Assembly: GCF_026626705.1 (NCBI RefSeq)
Contig: NZ_JAPNKC010000001.1
Span: 6,962,001-7,026,000 of the forward strand
Length of the DNA stretch: 64,000 bases
Source of the DNA: Pyxidicoccus sp. MSG2
GTDB taxonomy: Bacteria > Myxococcota > Myxococcia > Myxococcales > Myxococcaceae
Direction of reading: 5' to 3'
Numbering within the stretch: position 1 is the stretch's first letter; each line of letters opens with the position of its first letter. The notes beneath the pieces were generated by a model. That model saw only the letters and a list, made by a program, of their open reading frames with translations. It searched no databases and was not told where the DNA came from. The position numbers and the translations under genes were made by a program. Shown here piece after piece: positions 24,629-33,900 of the stretch.

Positions 24629-24745
24629 ACGCCGACGCACGCGCGCAAGCCTCCCTCCCTCGGGAAGCGCCGTGGGCCCGGTCCTTGCTCAAGGGTCGGC
24701 TCGTCGCATTCCCGTACCGACTCCCAAGCCCCGCTCCCGGTGACC

Positions 24746-25891
24746 ATGGAAGCCACGCCTTCACGTCCTCGTTCTCGAACTCCCGCGCGCCGGTGGCTGT
24801 TCGCCGCCAGCCTGCTGCCCATCGCCCTGGGTGGCTTCGCGGCCCTCTCCGCGTCGAGCCGGCTGGACCAGCCCGAGCAGCAGGAGGTCGCCCTCGTCAA
24901 CGACAAGCCCGTCTCGCTGGAGCGGTTCAACCGCCTCCTCGCCTTCACCGTCTCGCGCGCCACCTCCACGGATGGCCGCATCCCGGACGCGGACGCGCTC
25001 CTGCTCAAGAACGCCATCACCCAGAAGCTCGTCGATGAAGCCATCACCGACGCGGCCGCCAAGGAGCAGGGCCTGGAGGTGACGGCGAAGGAAATCGACG
25101 CGGCCTACGCGGCCTTCGAGCAGACCTTCCCCACCAGCGAGGCCTTCAAGGCGTACGTGGAGAGCACTCCGGACGGCAGCACGGCCATCCGCGGTGACAT
25201 CCGCCAGCGCCTGCTGCGCGAGCGGCTCGCGAAGAAGGACACGGGCTGGACGCTCCCGCCCGACGAGGTGAAGCGCTACTACGAGGACAACGTCGCGACG
25301 TTCCACCAGCCCAAGCGGGTGCACGCGAGCGAGGTGCTCGTGCTTCCCGGCAAGGACTCCCTGACCAAGGCGAAGGGCCTCCTGGAGAAGGTGCGCAAGG
25401 GCAACGAGGCCTTCGCCGACGTCGCCCGCAACTCCTCGGACGGCTCCACCCGCGCCCTCGGGGGCGCCCGGATGGACCTGACCGAGGACAAGCTCGAGGC
25501 CCACGTCTGGAAGGCGCTCGTGGAGCGCAAGCCCGGAGAGCTCACCGACGTGCTCGAGACGAAGGACGGCTACTGCTTCCTCCTCGTGCATGAAGTCCTG
25601 CCCGCGCTGGACCGGAAGTTCGAGGACGTGCAGCCCGAAATCCAGGCCTGGCTGGAGCGGCTGTACGCGGAGGCCCGGCTCAAGGACCTGCTCGCGGAGC
25701 TGCGCTCCAAGGCCGTCATCAAGAACCTCTTCGCCGAGCGCTACGCGGACCTGCTCAAGGACCTGCTCAAGCCGGGCACTCCCGCCGCGCAGCTCTCGTT
25801 CAGCCTCCCGTCCACCTCGTCGGCGCCGGTGCCCGTCCCGTCCGGCGTGCCCGCCACTTCCGCCTCTCAGCTGAGCCGCCCGCGCCCATGA
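24746..25891 (+). CDS. SurA/PpiC-type parvulin peptidyl-prolyl isomerase, membrane anchored
   Basis: The protein has 381 residues from ATG 24746; a GTG six bases earlier is also possible. One membrane segment at about 19-38 anchors it facing the periplasm. Residues 45-170 resemble the SurA N-terminal chaperone domain (Val-Ala-Leu-Val-Asn-Asp-Lys-Pro-Val-Ser...). The parvulin domain follows: Val-His-Ala-Ser-Glu-Val-Leu-Val, Phe-Ala-Asp-Val-Ala-Arg-Asn-Ser-Ser-Asp and Gly-Gly-Ala-Arg-Met-Asp-Leu. It catalyses cis-trans proline isomerisation in exported proteins. It overlaps or abuts the giant secreted-protein gene downstream, so it may be a dedicated foldase for that product. Confidence 0.85.
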   Translation: MEATPSRPRSRTPARRWLFAASLLPIALGGFAALSASSRLDQPEQQEVALVNDKPVSLERFNRLLAFTVSRATSTDGRIPDADALLLKNAITQKLVDEAITDAAAKEQGLEVTAKEIDAAYAAFEQTFPTSEAFKAYVESTPDGSTAIRGDIRQRLLRERLAKKDTGWTLPPDEVKRYYEDNVATFHQPKRVHASEVLVLPGKDSLTKAKGLLEKVRKGNEAFADVARNSSDGSTRALGGARMDLTEDKLEAHVWKALVERKPGELTDVLETKDGYCFLLVHEVLPALDRKFEDVQPEIQAWLERLYAEARLKDLLAELRSKAVIKNLFAERYADLLKDLLKPGTPAAQLSFSLPSTSSAPVPVPSGVPATSASQLSRPRP

Positions 25892-25920
25892 GCCCTGCCC
25901 CTATCTCGAGAGTTACTTCG

Positions 25921-28900
25921 ATGCGCATCCATTGGCTCGCCTGTCTCCTCCTGGTCCTGGGCGCCTTCACCAGCCAGGCCGGCGACTTCGCTGGACCCCA
26001 GCAGGTCAAGACCACGCAGGGTTATTTCGAGTTCGCGGAGGGCGGCTACCTCTGGCCCTTCCAGGTCAACTGCGCCCAGACGGGCTTCTCGCCCGGGCCC
26101 TCGGTGCAGATTGCCCCGGGCTCCGGAGACCCGGGCGTGGCGACGTCCAACCCGCTCTCCTCTCCCGGCGGGTGTCCCATCTTCGACTCGACGGGGGACG
26201 GCCAGCCCGAGTTCCACTTCAACATGAGGTTCAACTCCCTGCGGGATTTGGGCCTGAAGACCATCACCTGCAACGGCACGCACGTCGACCCGGCCTACTG
26301 CGTGAGCGCGGCCTCTCCGCCGTGCAACGTCGTCTGTGATTTCGCGGGCGTGAGCAACTTCCCCGCCCCCGTCACGTTCCGCATCACCGTCACCAACTCG
26401 CCGCCCACCGCCAGCCTGAACCACACGCCCACGCCGGCCTGGAACGCCACCGTCACGCTGCGCTCCAACGCGTCGGACCCGGATGGCGGCGGACTGACGC
26501 ACGCCTGGCGCATCGTCAGCAAGCCGCCCATGTCCACCGCGACGCTGGCGGCCGCCACCACCGCCAACCCCACCATCACCTTCACCAGCGACCGCGACAT
26601 CGGCACCTACCAGTTCGCGGTGGACATCGCGGACAACGAGGGCGAGCTGAAGTCCTTCACCCACTCGTTCTCCGTCCCCAACGTCCCGCCCAACATCAGC
26701 GTCGCCGGGGCCACGACGATTGACGCCAACACGCCCATCGCCCTCACGGCCTCGCCCACCACGGACGTGGACGGCGGCAATCTCACCTTCGTGTGGGACC
26801 TGCTGGAGGCGCCCACCCGCTCGGGCCTCGCCCCGCAGAGCAACTACGCCACCACCGCGGGTATCAACATCCCCACCACCGGCCTGCACGTGGGCACCTG
26901 GCGCTTCCGCGTCACCGCGAAGGACAACGAGAACACCACCGACTCGGAGACGGTGACTGTCACGGTGCGCAACCTGAAGCCGCGCATCTCCTTCACCGGC
27001 CCCACGGAAATCGACGTCGGCCAGACGCTGCAGGCGGCGACCAGCATCACCACCGATGACGACGGCGGCAACCTCACCTTCAAGTGGGAGCTCATCCAGG
27101 CGCCCCAGTCCGCGGGCGTCTCGCCGCTCACCGTGCTGTCCACCGGCGCCTCCGCCACCCGCGCCACCTCGGCGAGCTCCGCGGGCACGTGGATTCTGCG
27201 CCTCACCGCCACCGACGACGAGAACGAGTCCGTGAGCCAGAACCGCGCCATCGTCGTGGATGGCCTGCCCACCGCGGACATCGCCGGGCTGGACGTGGCC
27301 CACCTGCTGGAGTTCCCCATCATGCTGGACGGGCGCGGCTCCTCGGACCCGGACTCCCCGTGCCTCACCCAGCCCAACCGCTGCCACGTGACGGACGGCA
27401 GCCCCGTCACCGGCATCTCCGCGGGCATCGTCCGCCACACCTGGTACGTGGTGGACATCCCGCCGGACGCGTGGGGCGTCTACACCACCGGCCGCGTGGA
27501 CGAGGTGTTCAACATCCCCGCCAACACCTCCACGCTGTCGCTGGACTGGACGGACCTGCAGCCGGGCCAGTGGCAGTTCGAGCTGGAGGTGCAGGACGCG
27601 GAGACCAACGTCGCGCGCACCCGGCACACCGTCGTCGTCGTCCCGCCCCAGACGCCGCCCGCCGCCGTCGTCAGCGGGTCCGCCTGGTACCTCGTCAACC
27701 TCGCCGGCGTGCTGCCCGGCGCCATCGTCGTGAATGGCGCCGCCAGCTTCGACCTGGACAACGCGGTGTCGGGCCCTCCCGGCTCCGGCCTGGGGATTAC
27801 GAACTACGCCTGGTCCGCGGTGCCGCCCATCGGCTGCTCCGCGCCGTCGCTGCCGAGCGGCCCCTCGGCCAGCGTCCTCACCCTCTACCCCGCGGGCGCC
27901 GCCGTCCCGCCGGGCTGCCAGGGCTTCTGGAGGATTCGCCTCACCGTCACGGATGACGACTCGCCCGCCCAGACGAACTACGCGGAGACGGGCGTCACCA
28001 TCGGCAACTGCGCGGCCGGTGTCTGCGTGGACGCGCCCACCACCGGCACGCCCGCCATCGTCCAGTCCTTCGACAGCGCGGACATCGACGTCTACTACCA
28101 CATCGACTCGTCGCTCTACGAAGACCCCACGTTCATGCTGGGCATGTACACGCTGCTGGAGGTCTTCCCCACGGGCGGCGGCACGCCCGTCTACTCCGCC
28201 TATGAGCTGAACGTCCCGCCCATCAGCAAGGGCCTGCCCCTGGTCTTCAACTGGAACGGGTTCACCAACGCCGGCACCCGGCCCGCCACCGGCCGCTACG
28301 ACGTGCGCGTGACACTGCTCGACTTCACGCTCTCGCCCACCCTCTTCTCCGGCTTCCAGTCCCAGGCCATCCAGACGGAGACCGTCTCCCTCCAGTTGGC
28401 CAGCACCGCGCCCTACGTCGACCGCGACGCCGTGGTGGCGGGCACGGGCAACGTGACGTTCGACTACCGCGTGGATGGCGCCCTCTCCATCTCCACCCTG
28501 GAGTGGCGGGTGCTCAACCAGGCGGGCAGCGTGGTGACGCGCGGCAACACGCCGAGCACCGCCGCCCTGGGCACCTTCTCGTGGAACGGCCGGGTGGGCG
28601 CCACGCCCCAGGCCGCCGGCCGCTACCAGATGGAGTTCGAGGCCTTCCGCGGCGGCCGCTCCCTGGGCGTCTCTCCGCGCGTCCCCTTCACCCTCTACGA
28701 CATGGCGCTGGAGGTCCCCGGCCACGCCATTCCCGCCAGCGGCCTGCCCGTCGCGGTCAACTCGGACGATGACGACGCGAACGGCATCATGGACTCCGGC
28801 CAGACGCCCGCGCCCGCCGCGGAGAACGACCTGGTGGCCGTCACCCTGCGCTTCCAGCCCCGCGTGGACGGCACGCTCACCCTGAGCTCGGACGCGCCCG

Positions 28901-30420
28901 CCCAGCTCAAGGTCTGGACCACCGCGAACAAGACCGGCCCGCTGGTGCTGCCGAAGACGTTCAACCTCCCCGCGGACGCCGTCCCCGCCCAGGTCTTCGT
29001 CGAGGCCCTCACGCCCGGCTCGCCGAAGCTGCGGGTGCAGTACACGCCCCCCAGCACCCCCGCGACGCCCAACAAGGAGCTGAAGCTCAACGTCTGGAAG
29101 CTGGAGACGATGAACGACACCAACGGCGACTTCCGCATCACCGCGGCGGACGCGCCCACGCTCTTCGTCCGGGCGGGCCTGTGGGACTTCGCCTTCCGGC
29201 TGGCGGCGGATGCCTTCGGCGCCATCAACACCCTCTACAACGAGTCGGACCAGGTGCGCCTGGGCGCCTCCGCCAACCCGGACAACTTCATCGGGCGTGA
29301 CTCCCGCCGCTTCTACTACCAGCTCACCGACGCGTCGCGGAACACCAACGCCGCCACGGTGGAGGAGTACGCGCTGGAGTGGTTCACCACGGAGGCGGAC
29401 GGCGTCACCAATCAGGACTCTCCAGCCACCGACCGCACCGTCACCCTCACGGAGACGGGCGCCAACACGGGCATCTTCGTGTCCCAGGCGGTGATGGTGG
29501 TGTCGGACCAGGTGGACCGGGACGTGCCCACCAACACGGGCCTCACCGCGCACCCGGGCAACGCGGCCTACAACGCGGCGAACCACCGCGTCCGCCAGAC
29601 GAAGAACCCGGACGGCCGCGTGGTGGCGCGCTACCAGTCCGTCGACGCGTTGACGCCGGCCACCCTGCTCAAGACGCCGCTCTTCCAGCGCCTGCCCGAG
29701 GAGCGCCGGGTGATGACCGTGCGCGTCTTCAACTTCCAGGACCCCAACAACCTGGGCATCGCGGCCATCCCCGCGGCGACGGTGACCACCCTCACGGACA
29801 TCCTCAAGGAGCGCTTCGTCCCCATGGGCGTCCGCGTGGAGGTCGTCTACAACCCGGTGACGGACAACATCACCCTGCCCATGGGCAGCGCGGTGAACCT
29901 GAACAACGTGGGCAGCTTCACGGGCAGCCACGGCACCCTGGCGCCCTCGGCGGACCAGCAGGCGCTCATCACCCTGGCACGTGGTGTGGACCCCGCCGCG
30001 CCCGCCAACGCCAATACCGTGTACCTCATGTTCGTGGGCAACTTCACGTCGGGCGACCGCGGCCAGTCCTTCCCGGACGGGTGGCTCCCCGCGGCCGCCG
30101 GCGGGAAGAACTTCGTCTTCGTCGCCGGGCGCAACGCCTCCATCGACTACTCGGGCGCTCACGAGGTGGGCCACATGGTGACCAACGCCACCCTGACGGC
30201 GGGCGAGGCCGCGGGCGCGTCCGGCGGTGGTACGGCCGGCTGGGATGGCGGTGGGCACTACGGCGGCGTCCATGACGCCTTCAACCTGATGCGCAACGGA
30301 ACCATCGCCACCAGCCCGCGCACCCACCTCAACACCAAGCGGCTGTGGGACGACACCGCCGTCCACACCATTCAGCAGATTACCCGAGCGCGTGGCACGC
30401 GCTTCATGAGGCTCCCATGA
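25921..30420 (+). CDS. Giant secreted protein with Ig/PKD-like repeats and a HEVGH metallopeptidase-like site
   Basis: The protein has 1499 residues from ATG 25921, which opens a Sec signal (MRIHWLACLLLVLGAFTSQAG). An ATG at 25888 overlapping the foldase stop (ATGA) is an alternative that adds 11 residues. Residues about 120-460 hold several Ig/PKD-like beta domains of about 95 residues with recurring Asp-x-Asp-Gly-Gly-x-Leu-Thr and Asp-x-Glu-x motifs. Long beta-rich regions follow. Near the C-terminus His-Glu-Val-Gly-His (residues 1414-1418, bases 30160-30174) is a zinc-peptidase HExxH motif, with Gly-Gly-Gly-His and Asp-Ala-Phe-Asn-Leu-Met further on. It is presumably an extracellular or surface protease; the peptidase family is not clear. 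Confidence 0.72.
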   Translation: MRIHWLACLLLVLGAFTSQAGDFAGPQQVKTTQGYFEFAEGGYLWPFQVNCAQTGFSPGPSVQIAPGSGDPGVATSNPLSSPGGCPIFDSTGDGQPEFHFNMRFNSLRDLGLKTITCNGTHVDPAYCVSAASPPCNVVCDFAGVSNFPAPVTFRITVTNSPPTASLNHTPTPAWNATVTLRSNASDPDGGGLTHAWRIVSKPPMSTATLAAATTANPTITFTSDRDIGTYQFAVDIADNEGELKSFTHSFSVPNVPPNISVAGATTIDANTPIALTASPTTDVDGGNLTFVWDLLEAPTRSGLAPQSNYATTAGINIPTTGLHVGTWRFRVTAKDNENTTDSETVTVTVRNLKPRISFTGPTEIDVGQTLQAATSITTDDDGGNLTFKWELIQAPQSAGVSPLTVLSTGASATRATSASSAGTWILRLTATDDENESVSQNRAIVVDGLPTADIAGLDVAHLLEFPIMLDGRGSSDPDSPCLTQPNRCHVTDGSPVTGISAGIVRHTWYVVDIPPDAWGVYTTGRVDEVFNIPANTSTLSLDWTDLQPGQWQFELEVQDAETNVARTRHTVVVVPPQTPPAAVVSGSAWYLVNLAGVLPGAIVVNGAASFDLDNAVSGPPGSGLGITNYAWSAVPPIGCSAPSLPSGPSASVLTLYPAGAAVPPGCQGFWRIRLTVTDDDSPAQTNYAETGVTIGNCAAGVCVDAPTTGTPAIVQSFDSADIDVYYHIDSSLYEDPTFMLGMYTLLEVFPTGGGTPVYSAYELNVPPISKGLPLVFNWNGFTNAGTRPATGRYDVRVTLLDFTLSPTLFSGFQSQAIQTETVSLQLASTAPYVDRDAVVAGTGNVTFDYRVDGALSISTLEWRVLNQAGSVVTRGNTPSTAALGTFSWNGRVGATPQAAGRYQMEFEAFRGGRSLGVSPRVPFTLYDMALEVPGHAIPASGLPVAVNSDDDDANGIMDSGQTPAPAAENDLVAVTLRFQPRVDGTLTLSSDAPAQLKVWTTANKTGPLVLPKTFNLPADAVPAQVFVEALTPGSPKLRVQYTPPSTPATPNKELKLNVWKLETMNDTNGDFRITAADAPTLFVRAGLWDFAFRLAADAFGAINTLYNESDQVRLGASANPDNFIGRDSRRFYYQLTDASRNTNAATVEEYALEWFTTEADGVTNQDSPATDRTVTLTETGANTGIFVSQAVMVVSDQVDRDVPTNTGLTAHPGNAAYNAANHRVRQTKNPDGRVVARYQSVDALTPATLLKTPLFQRLPEERRVMTVRVFNFQDPNNLGIAAIPAATVTTLTDILKERFVPMGVRVEVVYNPVTDNITLPMGSAVNLNNVGSFTGSHGTLAPSADQQALITLARGVDPAAPANANTVYLMFVGNFTSGDRGQSFPDGWLPAAAGGKNFVFVAGRNASIDYSGAHEVGHMVTNATLTAGEAAGASGGGTAGWDGGGHYGGVHDAFNLMRNGTIATSPRTHLNTKRLWDDTAVHTIQQITRARGTRFMRLP

Positions 30421-30974
30421 TTCGCCGCCTGCTTGCTGTCCTGGCACTCACCCTCTCCACCGTGGCGTCCGCCCAGTCCGCCGTGGAGCTCGGCCGCGAC
30501 TTCGCCACGGATGATGGCCTCGGTCGGGTCGCCGCCTTCTCCCGCTTCGAGAAGGCGGTGGCACCCTCGGCCCGTGCCTCAGCCCTCTCCGACCTCTGGG
30601 AGTCGGTGGAGGGCAAGCCCGAGGCGGAGGCCGTGCGCTCCAGCGTGCTCGCCTACCTGATGTCGCAGCCCGTGCAGAAGATGCCGTGGGACGCGCGCCT
30701 GGGTGCCCACGTGGCCGCAGCGGGCAGGGCCAAGAGCCCCGGCCTGCGGCGGCTGTCGCTGAACACCTTCTCGCGCCGCGGTCCCGAGCTCGCCAAGCAG
30801 GAGACGCTCACCTTCCTGGACGACACGGACGACAACGTCCGCGAGCTGGCCCTCATGGAGGTGTCGCGCTGGTCGGACGGGAAGTCCGTCCTCACCGACT
30901 ACGTGACGAAGCACTCCAAATCCACCCTGCACAAGGGCTCCGTGGCTCGCGCCCGGTTCCTCCTCGGCAAGTAA
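30417..30974 (+). CDS. Small secreted HEAT-repeat-like protein
   Basis: The protein has 185 residues; the ATG overlaps the stop of the giant protein gene by 4 nt (ATGA), so translation is coupled. A Sec signal ends Ser-Thr-Val-Ala-Ser-Ala at about residue 19. The rest is alpha-helical with short helix pairs such as Gly-Leu-Arg-Arg-Leu-Ser-Leu-Asn-Thr-Phe-Ser and Asp-Asn-Val-Arg-Glu-Leu-Ala-Leu-Met-Glu-Val-Ser, the pattern of HEAT/PBS-type repeats. No catalytic motif is visible. The tight linkage suggests an accessory to one or both giant proteins, perhaps a chaperone or inhibitor. Confidence 0.7.
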   Translation: MIRRLLAVLALTLSTVASAQSAVELGRDFATDDGLGRVAAFSRFEKAVAPSARASALSDLWESVEGKPEAEAVRSSVLAYLMSQPVQKMPWDARLGAHVAAAGRAKSPGLRRLSLNTFSRRGPELAKQETLTFLDDTDDNVRELALMEVSRWSDGKSVLTDYVTKHSKSTLHKGSVARARFLLGK

Positions 30975-30996
30975 TTCCCCAAAAAGGACTCCCATC

Positions 30997-33900
30997 GTGA
31001 GCCCCACAACCTCCACGCACCGCCCCCGGGCGGTGCGGCGTACCCTTGTTGCCTTCGCGGGCCTGGCCCTCTTCTGGAGCCAGACGTCCCTGGGCGGTGG
31101 CGCGGCCGATGCCGGCGCGCCCACGCCCGTCACCGGCGGCTTCTCCATCCCCTTCGGCGTGGGCGTGGATGAGCTGAATGGCCGCGTGCTGGTGGCGGAC
31201 ACCGCCAACCGGCGCATCAAGTACACGGCCATCTCCACCCTCTCGGGCGGCAGCCCCACCTGGTCGGAGGTCGGCTTCGTGGCGGACCCCACCCAGGAGC
31301 AGGCCCTCAACCAGCCCCAGGGCGTGGCCGCCGACGCGCAGGGCAACCTCTACGCCCTGGACAGCATTGGCGGCGAGGTGGAGCTGTACCGGTGGAACGC
31401 CGCCACCTCCAGCTACACGTACGACGCGGCCTTCGCGTCCACCACGCGCAACACGGTGGCGGGAGTGAACATCACCCAGCCCAAGGACCTCGCCGTGGGG
31501 GCGCTGGGCAAGGTGTACCTGCTCGACTCGGGCAACAGCCGCATCCTCGTGGCGGACGGCCCGGACGACACGAGCTGGTCCGTCGCGCACTCGGACCCCA
31601 CGTGGTTCGGCGCCAGCGGCTTCGACGTGGGCGCGGACGGCACGTTCTACGTGGCGGACACGGGCAACAACCAGATTGTGAAGGTTCCGCCGGTGGGCGC
31701 CACGCTGCGCTTCGGCTCCATGGGCTCGGGCACCTCGCAGTTCCGCAGCCCGCGTGACGTGGCCGTGGCGCCGGACGGGATGATGTGGGTGGCCGACACG
31801 CAGAACCACCGCGTCACCGTCTTCCGTCCGGACGGGAGCTTCGACTCCACGCTGGGCATTGCCCCGCTCTTCACCTCGCCGCAGAAGCTGGAGATTGACG
31901 GGCTGGGGCGCGTGTTCGTCATCGACTCGGACGCCGCGCGGCTCGTGGCCTTCCTGGGCTCGGGCGCGCCCATGCCCTTCGACCTGTACGCACGGGACTA
32001 CCTGGGCGACACCGGCACGGAGCCCTCCTCCACCGCCATCACCCTGTCCTCGCCGGACATCCTCGTGCGCCACCGGCCGGACGTGAATCTGGCCACCGCG
32101 GCGCAGTTCGGCCTGGGCTACTACGCCTTCGAGCAGCCGCGCTACGGCACCAACAACTACGTCTATGTGATGGTGCGCAACCGCAACACCGCGCCGGCCA
32201 CCAACTCCGCCGTGCGGCTGTACTGGGGGGACCCGGCGTCGCCGCTCGCGTTCCCCACGAACTGGAGCCTGGACGGCTTCTTCGAGAGCTTCTCCAGCGA
32301 CACCGTCAACGCGCCCGCCAACGCGCTCGCCGTCCCCACCGTGCCCGGCTCCACGATGGCGGGCCACGGTGTCACCGTGGTGGGCCCCATCGTCTTCCGG
32401 CCGCCCGCCCCCGAGTCCGCGGCCGCGGCGGATGGCCGCTTCCTGCTCTCGGCCCGGGTGTCCAACCTCTATGACCGGCTGACGCCCGCCACGGGGCTGG
32501 ACGAGGTGCGCAAGAACAACAACATCGCGCTGCGCCCCGTGCAGGTGACTCGCGGGCCCTTCCCCGACGGCGTCCAGGACACCCTCGTGCTCCGGGTGAA
32601 CTTCTCGAACGTCACCGGCAGCGCGGACCAGGCCACCGTCACCGAGCGCATCGACGCGCTGACGCAGTGGATTTCCGAGGTCAGCTACAACCAGGCCACG
32701 CTGGTGCCCGTGTACAAGGAGCCCCTCGCCCTGGGTCGCCCCAGCACCGACTACTACTCGGGCAGCGTGACGCCGCTGGTGGAGCTGGCCACGGACTCGC
32801 TCAACGGGCTGCTGGCCATCGACTCTGGCGCGCTGGACGGCGCCACCTCGGACCCGTCGGATGACATCGACCGCGTCATCCTGGTGGTGAACGACCCGGC
32901 CTTCACGAACGACTGGGCCACCACGGGCCTCTGGCCGTACACCGTCGGCGGCAACACCCGCTACCTCTCCGTCTCCATCCAGGGGCCGTCGAACTCGCTG
33001 GCGCAGTACGCCCACGGCTATTCGCACCAGTTCGGCCTCGTGGACCTCTTCGCCCACGAGAACGTGGAGTTCCCCATCGCCGAGCCCGCCAACAAGTGGG
33101 ACAACATGGCGCTGCCCTTCGAGGGCGCCCACCCGCTCGTGTGGTCCAAGCAGTACGCCGAGTGGGTGACGAGCAGCGGCGGGCAGATTTTCTTCATCCC
33201 CCGTCCGCCTGGGACTTCGCCTCGCACGGGCCAGCCGGCCATTCCCGTCAGCTTCCAGAGCTCGCTGGTTGCGGGGCAGTACGGCGCCATCGCCATTGGC
33301 CTGACGCCCGGCGTGACGTCCTTCGAGGACGAGACGAACTTCTACTGGGTGGAGGCGCGCACGCCGACGCTGGCGAACCGGGACCAGACGGTGCCGGGCA
33401 AGGGCGTGCTCGTGTACTCCGCCAACAAGGCGATTCCGCAGGGCCAGGTGCCCGTCGTCATCCGGGACCGCACGCCGGCCACCACGGTGGGTGACGCGGC
33501 ACTGGGCGTGGGCGGCACGGACGCGCCTCCGGGCACGGGCATCAGCGTGCGCGTGGCGGCCGAGCGCCCGTCCAACGGCGGCTATGACGTCACCGTCGAT
33601 TACACGCCCCCCGTCGACTACAACGTCCGCATCCGCGTGGGCGACCCGGTGTGGACCAGCCCGGACATCTGGGTGGACAACCAGGAGGACGGCGGCGGCT
33701 ACAACACCACGCAGGTGGACGAGCAGCCCATTGGCGACCAGGACAACCGCATCTACGCCCGCGTCTACAACGACGGCCCGGCGGCCGCGTACGACACGGA
33801 GGTCCGCTTCCTGCTCTCCGCGCCGTACCACACGGTGGATGGCGTGGGCTCGTTCGACCTCTACAAGAGCGTCTTCATCCCGGTGATTCCCTCGGGCGAG

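Noticed and set aside
25867..30447. A 1526-codon open frame opposite the giant HEVGH protein
   Set aside because: It is the antisense shadow of the real gene: Arg/Gly/Val/His-rich, no domain, and it covers the ends of the neighbours.
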